Source: Papiliotrema nemorosa (Eukaryota > Basidiomycota > Tremellomycetes > Tremellales > Rhynchogastremaceae). Taken from it: 64,000 nucleotides of DNA. The translations under genes and the position numbers were made by a program. The notes below the pieces were generated by a model, which saw only the letters and a list, made by a program, of their open reading frames with translations, was not told the DNA's origin and made no database searches. The DNA lies in assembly GCA_032158125.1 (NCBI GenBank), contig JASKOT010000002.1:62001-126000 (forward strand). The letters are read 5' to 3'. Numbering within the stretch: the first letter of the stretch is position 1; each line of letters opens with the position of its first letter. Shown here in pieces: positions 33,646-44,336 of the stretch.

Positions 33646-35526
33646 ATGTCATACGACGGTGACAAGGAAGAGGACATCACGACTGCGGACCCAAGCGTCG
33701 TTTTGGCGGTTCAGGAGCAACCCAACTTCGATGAAGGACGAGCTCTCGCTGAAGACCCTCATCGGTACGTCATGCCTTGTGCTTGTCCGCTGACAGTAGT
33801 GGTCTTCGCATGCGACATGTACAACTGATCGCTATCAGTGGATCCATTGGGTCTGCACTCTTCGTATCCATCGGGGGACCTTTGACTTCGGCTGGACCTA
33901 TCGGTCTCCTCATTGGGATTCTCATTTGGTCATTCGTTGTGTGGACAGCTTCAAACTGCTTGATCGAAATGACTACTCTTCTGCCACTTGATGGTGGATT
34001 CGTCACTTTTGCTGGACGTTTCGTGGACAGCAGTTTCGGTATGGCTCTCGGTTGGAATGTGAGTTACTCTTTGTTCTCTGGCGTGATGAAAGCTCATGGC
34101 AGTATCTCATCACTCAGTGGGCCCTCATTTGCTTCGAATTTAGTGCTATCAACGTCATCATCTCATATTGGACGCTCAACCTGAGTGACGCTGTCGCCAT
34201 TTCTGTCGGCATCGTTCTCTTAGGTGCGATAAATCTGTGGTCGGTCAGGTGGTTTGGCGAGCTGGAATTTTGGATCAGTATCACCAAGTTGCTTCTCATC
34301 CTGGGTTTGACTTTGTACACGTTCATCACCATGGTCGGAGGGTGAGTGCTGTCATTTGCTCCGGTAATTCTGACTCACGGCAGTAATCCCCTTAAAGATG
34401 TGTACGGCTTTAGATATTGGAAGACTCCGGGTCCTTTCGCTGGTGTCACGAACTTTAAAAGTGTCATCACAGCCCTTTTCGACACGGTTTCATGGGCGAC
34501 ATTTGCGTATGTCGCGCGCATCACCTCCTAGGCTCGGCGACTGAGATACAGGATCGTTGGACCAGACTACATATCGTTAATCGGTGGGGAGGTCAAGAAC
34601 CCTCGTCGGATCCTGCCAAAAGCTTTCAAGTCTACAATTTGGCGTGTGTTGTTCTTCTACGTGATTGGCGGTCTCTGCGTCGGAATAGTCTGCGGTTCAG
34701 ACGATAAGAACTTGCTAGGTGCTATTGCCGCTGGTGCACCCGGAGCCGCCAAGAGTCCCTATGTCATTTGTGAGTGTCGAGAGCGGATCCAATGTAATCA
34801 CCCCTAATAGCAGCGATGAACCGCCTGGGTATCCCAGTCCTGCCGTCCCTTGTCAACGCGGTCATTCTCATCTCCATCTTTTCTACTACCAACTCGTTCG
34901 TCTTTGCGGCCAGTCGAACCATGCTCGGCTTGGCACAACAAGGTCGAGCTCCCAGGGTCTTTGCTCGTCTCAACCGACAAGGTGTTCCATATCTCTGTGT
35001 CCTCGCCACGCTCCTCATCAGCTGTCTCTCTTACCTCTCCCTCTCGCAAGGAACGGTCAAAGTCCTCAACTGGTGGATCAACCTCGTCACTTGCGCTCAA
35101 CTCGTCTCTTGGTCCTGTATCGCCATCACCTTCCTCCGATTCTACTATGCTACGAAACGTCAAGGGGTCAGAGATTCTCTGCCGCAGGTTGGATGGTGGC
35201 AGCCTTTCTCTGGGTGGAATCTTATGGTCTGGTCACCTATCGTTCTCTTCTTCAGCGGGTACTACGTCTTCTTACCGGGGGCTTTCAACGCACCTGACTT
35301 CGTCTTTGCCTATGGATCGGTGTTCATCTTCCTGGCCATCTTGCTGGGATCCAAGTTATACAAGGTCTTCGTAAAGAAGGAATCGCCTAGAGTCTGGATC
35401 CCGCTAGAGGAGATTGATTTAGTCAGCGACGTCGACAAGATCGAACTCATGACGGCGGCAGCGGAGGAGAAGAGGGCTAGCGAGCCGAAAACAAAGATGA
35501 ACAAGCTTTCGGGGTTTTTCTTCTAA
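33646..35526 (+). CDS. Amino acid permease (YAT/AAT branch of APC)
   Basis: Plasma-membrane amino acid:proton symporter related to Gap1/Can1/Dip5. After a short acidic N-terminus and one intron comes the conserved GLRMRHVQLIAISGSIGSAL (TM1), then GPIGLLIGILIWSFVVW and MTTLLPLDGGFVTFAGRFVD. The branch-typical blocks WALICFEFSAINVIISYW, VRWFGELEFWISITKLLLI and VGPDYISLIGGEVKNPRRI follow, and SIFSTTNSFVFAASRTMLGLA is present. Twelve hydrophobic segments are countable. The C-terminal tail is Lys/Glu-rich, ending KLSGFFF. Five introns are inferred. It shares a divergent promoter with the 2OG oxygenase, suggesting joint regulation (inference). Confidence 0.9.
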
Positions 35527-35956
35527 GCGGACAAGGGAGGACGGTCATCGACAGGAAGCATTTGTAGATCAGGAAAATGGGATCCTTTTTGGAACACACA
35601 TAGACATCGCAAACTCAACATGATGAATACGCGAATGTTACAGTGCTATAGTATGCAAAAGACGGATGTCATCCCTGCCTTCCCACCGGTACTCGTACTA
35701 GCGCAGCCGCTTGATGACATGTATCTTCCCCGGTAGTGATCCGTTGACTCCCTTGTCAACCTGAACAGTATGTCTTTCTCGGCCAGCAGCTATCGCACGC
35801 TACACACACCGATAACAGCTTGAACGTCTGTCTCGCGCAAGGTGCTTCTGGGCATGCATCAAATGTCTAGAGAGAGTTTCGTCACAGAAGATTATGGCGG
35901 CAGGCGCTCCTAAATGTGATGCTTCTCGTATCGCGAAGGTGATGCAAGATGCCTCA
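35527..35956. other. Convergent 3' region, permease / aldolase
   Basis: About 430 bp between two stop codons. No gene, repeat or RNA signal seen. Confidence 0.55.
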
Positions 35957-36985
35957 TCATTCCTTGTGCGCGCCATTGCACAGCTCTTCGACCAGATCGA
36001 ACTAGATCTTAGCGCAGTCTAAGGACAACCACAACTCACGAATGGTGTTCCCTCAAAGTGACCTGCTTCTTGCGATCCGGTGTGGACCCAGCTTCTGATC
36101 AACTACGACTCCCTCTGCTCGACTTACCTGAACCTGGCAACCTCCTCGTCGATGACCTTGGGTGGCTGGCCCGACAACGCAGCGGCAGCCTCAGCTCGCA
36201 TCACACACGCACACTCTTTCTCCAATCTGACATCAGGCCAATGTTCAATGTAGAAACTTACAGATAGAACCACGCTACGGCAGCTTCGATGCTACCGCCG
36301 ACTGTCAAAATCCCATGATTCTGCAGGATGACGGCCTTCTTTCTCCCTAAGCTGTTGACGATTCCCTCACTCTCTTCAGAGTCAAGTACAACCCCACCAT
36401 GACTCGCATACAACGCTATGTCGTCCCAAAAAGTCGCGGAATCCTGCGTGTAGAAGGGAAGGTCTCTACCCAATGTTGAGAAGGCCTTCCCCCATGGAGA
36501 ATGGACGTGTACAGCCGAATCCACGTCTGGTCGCGCAGCATGTATAGCGGAATGAATGACGAATGCAGCGGCGTTGTATCTCTGTTGTCCAGGTTTACCT
36601 CCGCCGACGATCTTGCCTTTGTGATTCACCAGCAGTAAGTCAGATGCTGTCATTCGGGAGAAGTGCAGGCCGTAAGGATTGACCTGAAGTAGGTTAGGAC
36701 GGTAGATTGTCGGTTTCACGAGAGGGGCATACCCAAAAACAATCTTTGTCGACTGGATCCCGGCTTGTGAGGTGGCCTGATGCACCTTCACCTGCGAGAC
36801 GTTGGCGAACATGCTCAAAAGCAGCTAGTAATTTGCTCACATAACTGCTCATGGGCGATCACCCGGTATGCCAAAGCTAGCCTTTCCTTCACGTACTCCC
36901 TTTCCGCATACGGATCCGAGCTTTTCTGGCGAGATGGCCCAAAGTCGAATGTCAGTGTATCCTTGGTGGTTCCAGCGTTGGTCAT
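35957..36985 (-). CDS. Class II aldolase/adducin-domain protein
   Basis: Zinc-dependent aldolase/epimerase-fold enzyme (fuculose-1-phosphate aldolase/L-ribulose-5-phosphate epimerase superfamily). It starts MTNAGTTKDTLTFDFGPS; after an intron comes the family block CEGASGHLTSRDPVD, then VNPYGLHFSRMTASDLLLVN. Metal ligands are visible in AVHVHSPWGKAFS (HxH) and the distal His in ILQNHGILTVGGSIEAAVAW. The C-terminal part, assembled from three short exons, reads LSGQPPKVIDEEVARF, RSWVHTGSQEAGHFEGTPF and FDLVEELCNGAHKE. Many fungal paralogues exist in sugar, aromatic and amino acid catabolism; the substrate is not predictable. It completes the group of catabolic-type genes from 29.4 kb. Confidence 0.85.
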
Positions 36986-37258
36986 TGCGGTCGAGATGTC
37001 AGCTCATCGTGCCAGTGAGGAGCAGCTTAGATAAGGTGAATGTTCTGGTTGGCTCGTCTCTTTTTCGCGTTTGATAGTTTAACGCCGAGGTCTGGCTTCG
37101 GGCATTCTGCGCGCTAAGGGTTCTGTATCCGCGCGTTGATTTAGCGCCGAGACAGCCCGGGAATCATTCGCAGCCACTCCTTCACGACACCGGACGCGAT
37201 GCATAGTGCGTAGAACAACCAGCACAAAGCGAAGTAGAGTTTCCAGTTTTGCGAGCGA

Positions 37259-37961
37259 ATGTCATCTGTACGGGCAGCAACACGGGTCGGTATCAGCTGG
37301 GACGGGGCGGAAGCCTTCGAAGACACGGATACTCTCGTCCTCACTATAAATGAATTTTCTCTGGATTTACGGGTGTTCAACACTGGGAAAGATGCGGGAA
37401 AGATTGATTGGTCGACGGTAGCCAAGGTCTCCGAAGCCGAAGGGTCCACAGCGGGCAGGTCATCTCACATACTCCAAAGGTGATCTAACGGGTGTAGAGA
37501 AACCTTCCCTCCGATGGGACCATATCATTGATTCTCGCCCACCTACAGAGATGCCCGATCAGGGGGTGTTTGATAGTCTGCCAAACGGCGATGTCACGGA
37601 GACGGGCGTAATGTACAACCCAAAGACAGGACGATATCAGGACTACGTGGAGATTTGGCGTCGATACCCGTTGGAAAAGGGCGAGCCATATTGTGTACTA
37701 CAACGTGTAGATATAGAGGAAACGGGCAAAGCTTTCTTGGGCAGAGTTGGAAGTCGTAGCTTGGGCTTGGAAAAGTCTAGCGAGGGCAGCTTCAGCGCCT
37801 GGCGAGAAGACTTGAGCGGAAATGTACCGGAGAGGATCTTCGAAGACGGCGACACCAGTAAGCTTCCAAGTCTGTCCCTTCTTTCCGAGACACTGCAGGA
37901 GGGAAATGAGGTGGATATAGGTGGCCAGCGATGGCTTGTCCTCACTGCAGGAAACTTGTAG
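37259..37961 (+). CDS. HRI1: HRI1-like protein
   Basis: Small soluble protein of the HRI1 family (yeast Hri1 binds the CK1 kinase Hrr25 and Sec72). The first part reads VRAATRVGISWDGAEAFEDT, DTLVLTINEFSLDLRVFN and IDWSTV; the second, in another frame, reads SLRWDHIIDSRPPTE, FDSLPNGDVTETGVMYNPKT and DYVEIWRRYPLEKGEP, ending VDIGGQRWLVLTAGNL. To join them either a 34-nt intron (37418-37451, donor GTAGCC, acceptor CACAG, weak branch site) or a one-base indel near 37452-37460 is needed. The oxygenase gene nearby also has a 34-nt intron with a GTAG donor, which favours the intron. Function is poorly known in the family. Confidence 0.7.
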
Positions 37962-38152
37962 TCAATGCATGGGAGCGCACCTGAATGCTCTGTCAAGAAT
38001 ACTCGTACTTGCCACATTGCCTGAGCTTCCGGATCCGGTGATGATGATTGCCGCTCAGGTCCCCGTAAAGGACCAGATAAGATGCTTTGTTGTGACCATT
38101 CTTGCAGCACCTTGCCTTCTTAGCACACTTCGATCGCTGCATACGGCCATAC

Positions 38153-40708
38153 ATGATTCGAAGTATAATGCTCTCGACACGCTTATTGAGCTTGCTTGCC
38201 GCGTGTGGACTCGTCATAGCCACAGGACGGCCCGAGCTGCCATGGCCAACGAGACAGTTGGAATGGAAGGACGTCAATGTACTCAGTATCTCGGACAGTC
38301 ATGGTGAGTTCCCCTCTCCAATGAGGTTCCATAAATCATCTCAGACCCTCGACTGACAATTATCAGGCTGGCTTTTGGGTCATCAACACGTCAGTCCACC
38401 GCTCATGTACCCTCGATACAAGCTGATATTTGGGACAGGCGACCTGGCCAGAACCCGTGAGCCTGCCTTTGATTGGGGGATCTGAAGATAGCTAATCAAG
38501 AGAACTACTCTGGTGACTATGGCTCGTTCGCCAGCTTCGTTACTCACATGCGAGCTATTGCCGATGAGAAGGGCGTTGACCTACTTGTGGTGTACGTCCA
38601 TCTTCTCAAATCAAACTGAATATAGTGATGCCGGAGACCACCACGATGGCTCGGGTCTAGTCTCATCTTCTCCCGAAAGCGCTGCTCAGGCCGATGAGAT
38701 CTTCGCAGCTTTGCCTTTTGATATCATGGCGATCGGCAATCACGAGCTGTACTCGTACGCCAGTGCAAAAGAGATTTACGATCACCCGGAGCGATGGTAG
38801 GTTTAATTTCGTTTCCCTCATGTGGTTGGTAGATCGCTAAACACCAGGAGAGGGAGGTATCTGACTAGCAATGTCAATATCACGGTGGAGGAGAACGGGC
38901 GAGCGGTATCAAAGCCTGTCGGGGAGCTTTTTGCAAAGTTTACCTCACAGCAAGGGAGGAACGTCACAGCTTTGGGTGTCATCTTCGACTGTGAGTGCAC
39001 GATGCACATGCAGCATTGCCGCATACTAAATTCCAGTCCAAGCGCATGACCGGTACGTGGTGAGACCGGGAACGACTGGCTCATCCTAGTAACGTGACGA
39101 TACAGTCACCCAAACTGCTGGCGAAAGAGCCTTGGTTCCTCGATGTCATAGCCGAACGACCAGATTACTTGTATGTGCACCCTGGGGCATGACACAGTCA
39201 GTTGTAAAGATAGCTGATTAACAGTATCCTCGTTGGGCATATGCCTCCTCGATATGAGACAGCGGAATGGACGCCAGTCTTCGATGCGATACGCGCTAAA
39301 CACCCCCATACACCCATCTTGATCTTCGGAGGTCACAACCATATCCGAGATTGCATCCAGTACGACGATCATTCCATCGCGTGAGTGCGGCTCGGGTCTG
39401 GTGCCAGAACAGAGGCTCATCTTAGGCTTGTACCAGGACGATATCTTGAGACTGTTGCATTTACATCGTCAGCCATGCGGCTTGAGAATGTGGGCGTTCT
39501 GATGATTCAGATCGTCTCTGCCGAAACGAGGCAGTCCTCAAGACCCTCTCGATATTGCTCGAAGGTACCTCGATGCCAACGATAATACGTATATGTGGCA
39601 CACCAACAAGACCGACGAAGACTTTCACCTTGTAGGTACCGCTTCATTGTCATGCTCATTTGCAGCCGATCGGTCGGAACATCACACTGCAGCTATTGCA
39701 GCTTGCTTCCAAGCTCGACATATCGCAGCCCCTCGGAATAGCTCCGCATGACTATTTCCTTGCAAGATATCCCTATGGTCACCCTCGATCGATACTCACC
39801 GAGTGGGGCGACAAGGTCCTGCCTGCGACCGTTTACGAAGAGGGGAGACCCAAAGAAAGGTTGATCATCACCCAGACGGGAAGCATCCGATTTGATCTGG
39901 TGAGTGGGAAAATCTTCTAGTGGATCTCCACCTCATGGTGTAGTTCCAAGGGTCTTTCAGCCGAAACGACGAGTTGACCATCTCCCCTTTGTGAGTAATT
40001 TCAACGGCCTACGTACCTGTCCTCTTGCTGAAAAAGTAGTGCCAACGCATTTGTTTACACCAGGCTGCCAGTGAAGCTTGCGAGAAGAATAGTGGAACAG
40101 CTCAATAAGGCAGGAGCATCTAAGCTTGTGCCATCTCAACCGCAAACCATCCAGGAGTACGATGCACAAGTCGATGAGACGTACAATCGATGGTTGGACG
40201 AGCAATCGCAACAGTATGGGAGCACTGTGAATGGTGTCGCACAGGTGGTTCTGAGCTCTCACGGCAAACCTCAGACAATGGGATATGTCACGAAAGATGC
40301 CTGCCCCGGAACAGGCGATGATATAGAGCACATTCCATGTAAGTCAGCGGACCCATGCAGCTTCCTCTCGGCTGACAAAGCCAGTGCCTCGATCTCGCAA
40401 ACAGCCGTAAGTATTTTCGCTGAATCACCGCTCAATCTGACATCGTTTAGGGACTTCATCAGCACGCCGTTCCCTGACGGCTTAACAGAAGACCACGACC
40501 TAGACGTCATTGTGATGGATTTTGCGTTGGATGACTTCTGTTTGTCTTCATGTCCGGCTCATCTGAAGGTGCTGACATAACAGTGGCTGCAGTCAAGGTC
40601 CTAGATCCCCAAAGCGATCTTAAAGCGGCAGATATGAAGATTTACGCTAAGGGGACTGCATTGAACCGGATCTGGGGCGAGTACGCCAAGATGGCATGGC
40701 AGCCATGA
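38153..40708 (+). CDS. Secreted calcineurin-like phosphoesterase (YHR202W-type 5'-nucleotidase family)
   Basis: Metallophosphoesterase with an N-terminal signal sequence (MLSTRLLSLLAACGLVIATG). The five metal motifs are recognisable: VNVLSISDSHG (D-x-H), DAGDHHDGSG (GD-x-x-D/H), IMAIGNHELYSY (GNHE), ILVGHMPPRYETAEW (GH) and PILIFGGHNHIRDCIQYDD (GGHNHxRD). Further blocks, LVPGRYLETVAF and TYMWHTNKTDEDFHL, and a C-terminal 5'-nucleotidase-like domain match the yeast YHR202W group of vacuolar/extracellular enzymes. The gene is divided by about ten introns and ends IWGEYAKMAWQP at 40708. ATG 38153 or 38168 could be used. Substrate unknown. Confidence 0.8.
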
Positions 40709-41636
40709 GCGATCTATGGCAGAAAACAAGAGTCTTCACAGCGAATCTCCCATCACGACTTTACGACACGACAAGAGGCATCTGTAGACATAGCCCACAT
40801 ATATTGCATACGTTCACTTGTGGATCGACTCGCTGTCGCTGTTGCCAAATCTAGGCATGGCCCCCCTTGCCGTGCAGCGCCGACTCACATTATGAACGGC
40901 TGATCACCAGTTGTCGCTGATCTCCCTGACACTGGCTGGGGCCTCCGTAGGGCGAACGGCGCCTCGGTAGATGTCTTTGCAGATCGGCAATCTTTCTCCC
41001 GCTGTCAGTCGTGCTTGGTTGACCAAGGATAGTGCAGTTCTTGCTCGCCGGCAATTGGCGGTCGATTCCCAACAACAAACATCTCTACCTCCTTTCAGAC
41101 GTTTCTCCTTATGCACATGTGCTCACCCTGCTCTCGCCTCCTGCCTATCATCTCGGCTCGACCCCGTTCTCTCACCCTCATTCTTGGACCCTCCTTTATA
41201 CCGATCGACCATACCCTCCTTTCACACTACCGCTCGACGATCTTCTACAGCTCACCACGCAAAGATCCCCACGGTCTACGAGCGAGAGGGGCGGCTTGAA
41301 AAAGATTGACCAGCATCTCTGGCTTTTTCCTCTTTACTCTACGCGCCATCTTCAAGCCGTTCAACCTTTCACCTTGGACTGAAGCTCGAGCCTACCTGGA
41401 GCCGTTGCACAGTCAGTCCATCAAGGTGGTGCTCCCATTCATACTGGGTCTTGCGCTGCAGAAGTGCTCGTTACGAACTTTGCAGCTGCAACACCTTTCA
41501 CAGGAATTCCGCGCGCAAGCACATCTTTAATTCATCTACGTGGTCTCACTACGACTATCAAGGTACCCCTGATCTAGGACTAGATACTTATTCGCTTTGC
41601 TCATCTCGTCAAGATCTCTCGCCAATCGCCCGCAAG
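40709..41636. other. Intergenic upstream of HMG-box gene
   Basis: About 930 bp between same-strand genes. The stretch 41090-41260 is pyrimidine-rich and may be the leader of the HMG gene, possibly with a UTR intron. Short ORFs lack motifs. Confidence 0.5.
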
Positions 41637-44182
41637 ATGGCGGTCGAAGCACCCAGTCTCGAAGACCTGATTGCTTCAAATTCTCCTCCTCCTGCTTTCG
41701 TCACGTCATGTCAGTTGAACCTCTTGACGAGAGTGATGCCGTCGGAGCTGATGCCTAACAGCAAATGAGCAACATATTCGCAAGTCTTCCAGTCCTCTGA
41801 AGCAAGGCACCGAGAGGCTCCTGCAGGATCCGGCCGACGCTGTGTCTCATTTCAGTCCAAGTGTTAGCCCTCAAGTGAGCTTGACGCACTCGAGTCGACA
41901 CACTCCTCTCAATACACCTCCTCGAAAATTGTCCGGTGATCAAGCGAATCTGCAAGCCTCGCCACTCAAAGATGTACCCATTGATCCAGCTTTACTGGAT
42001 GTGACGGTAGATACTCCGCAGGCAAACAACGTCCAGAATCAAAGTCGTGATCAAGCTCAAGCTCTAGGTGTCCAAGTCTCAGATGGAGAAAAACAAGAGG
42101 ATTACAACCCATTCGCCACTCCCGCGGGCGACGATTTCGGTCTCACAGCCGATCAGCTTCTCCACCCTCTTCGTCCCGGAGATCCATTCGAGTTCTCTCT
42201 CGCGCCATCCGCTGATCCTTCCGACTCGACAGGACGAGGACAGGCCAAAGCGGTCAATGGGCCGACCAAGACTCCTTGGTCACTCAACACGGACTTGAAT
42301 GAGGGATACACGGATTCTCAACCTGCGAGTACGACATTTACCGAATCGCCCGGACTGGGCGAGGATGGGTTATACCATGGTCAACCTTGGGCTGAAGTCT
42401 CTCGAGAGGGTAGTATGACAGACTTGAATAGCTATGTGGGGTCTACAAAGGGTTTGGGGACTGCGGCGAGTAGCGAGAGCGGGTATGAGCCAAATGGAGT
42501 CCAAGGGGTGCAAGAGGGTGTGCCGCCACCCAGACCCAAGAAGAGTCATGCGAGGAAGGTGAGCCCCCAAGTATATGTACATACATGGGAGCGGTACTGA
42601 TGGGCAGCAACCAGAGGGACATATCAAGAGAGCTCGTAATGCCTTTATCCTATTTCGAAAGCACATTACCGATTCCAACTTGATTCCTCCCAGTGTCGAA
42701 GTCAAACATCAAAACATCTCAGTCGTGGTGAGTCAGATTCTGGGGAGTCACAATCAAGATCGAAGCTCATGGTAGGCTGCAAAGATGTGGCGAGAAGCAC
42801 CACAAGATGTGAGACATAAGTTTCAAGAACAAGCAAGGATTGAAAAAGAGGAACATCAGCGGAAATACCCCGGGTATCGCTATCAACCCGTCTTTCGTCG
42901 TACGGATATCATCCGTCGACGAGTGAGGAAAGATCCCGCGGAAGATGAAAAGGTTGATGCGGTTGCGGATCTGTTGATCAAGGGGAAATCTGGGGGAGAT
43001 CTGGAACACGAGATAAAGGAACAGATGGTTGCTCTCACCCAAGAGGCCGAAGCGGGTGATAAGGACGGGGAGAGGGGAGATCAGGGCAGAGAGGTTGCTC
43101 CCCCTGCACCACCTATGAGTCGAAGGTGAGCACACCACATTGTTATATCTACATACTGACCGCTCAGACGACGTCGAGAAGTGGGACAACTTTCCAAAGG
43201 CGCCATCAGGGCTCAACGGGCTCAAGCTCGTGCGAAACAAATGAGGCAAAACTTGATTGGATCAAACTTGTTGAGTATGAGCATGTACAATGCCGCTCAA
43301 CAACGTGCTGCAGCAGCTGCCGCAGCTGGGAACGCAATGTACCCGGGATACAACATGGACATCAACCTCGGTCCTGGCGGTCCAGGGGGTGGTGGGGGAG
43401 GTGGCGGGATCGCAGGGATGGGGGTTGGCGGAATGCCGAACCATCCTGGAGCTCAACATTATCAATATACCATGTCTGGGGGTGACTACATGCCTGTGGG
43501 ATACGATATAGACGGTCAAGCGATGTCTTATGATCCTACTGCGGGGATGTATGATCCTTCAGCTCAAGGTGGAGGTGTGATGGGTGGAGGCGGACTGGAC
43601 GCAGGGGACATGTACAGACTGCCGCCTATTGGGGATCTGAACGCTGGTCCAGGATATGGAGATGGGTGGCAGGGAAACACCGATTATTGGGGTCAAGATC
43701 CTGCTTATGCCTCTCAAGGGGATATGGCCGTCCCAGTGGGAGGCGATGGCATGGAGTATTACGCTCATCCGGGCGGAATGGAGGTGTATGACCATCAAGG
43801 GGGATATCAACTTCCGCCTCTTATCGATGCGACAAACACACACGGTCTTCACGGACACGCAGATTTCCCACAGGGGTCCGGACAAAACCCTGCCCAAGTC
43901 TACGACACTAGTGGTGCGGCTGGACCTAGCCATAGTCGCCCACAGAGAGATATGGACGATCCATGGGGACATGGAGATGGACAAGCGAGAGGACCAGGGG
44001 ACGGCCAACAGACTCCCTCTGGACATGTCATGTTCAACGAAAGGCTGTTTGATGGCGCGCTAGGATCAGCGGGGCTAGGTGGACTCGGCTTGTCGGGTCT
44101 TGGTGAGGGTGGGGGTCGGGATGACGGCATGAGTGGATTCGAAGAGGCCATAGCGCAGGTCAACGAGATTTCGCAGTGGTGA
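41637..44182 (+). CDS. MATA_HMG-box transcription factor (Ste11/Prf1/Mat2-like)
   Basis: Nuclear sequence-specific HMG-box factor. A long Ser/Pro/Asp-rich N-terminal region (MAVEAPSLEDLIASNSPPP...) leads to the HMG box at about nt 42610-42900: EGHIKRARNAFILFRKHIT, VEVKHQNISVV, then after an intron AAKMWREAPQDVRHKFQEQA, IEKEEHQRKYPGYRYQPV and RRTDIIRRR. The IKR.RNAFILFR start and KYPGYRYQP end are those of the mating-type/Ste11 class, not the abundant HMGB class. A basic Gln/Ala segment (KGAIRAQRAQARAKQMRQNL) and a 300-residue Gly/Met/Asp/Tyr-rich tail follow, ending EEAIAQVNEISQW. Four or five introns. Target genes unknown; a role in mating or morphology is only inferred from class. Confidence 0.83.
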
Positions 44183-44336
44183 GCGGGTGTTCCAAATCGT
44201 GCCTCGCAACATGGTTAGCCGAGAAGGGTTATACAAAGAAAATGATAGATGCAAACGGACACCATGGAATACGAGCTGATCAGATCTATCACCACGCCGT
44301 ATGACCCAAATAAATAGCAGATCCCCTTCCCGTCAT

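Noticed and set aside
37141..37449. Minus-strand ORF of 102 codons with one hydrophobic segment
   Set aside because: It overlaps the HRI1 coding region antisense and has no family motif or splice context; judged a shadow frame.
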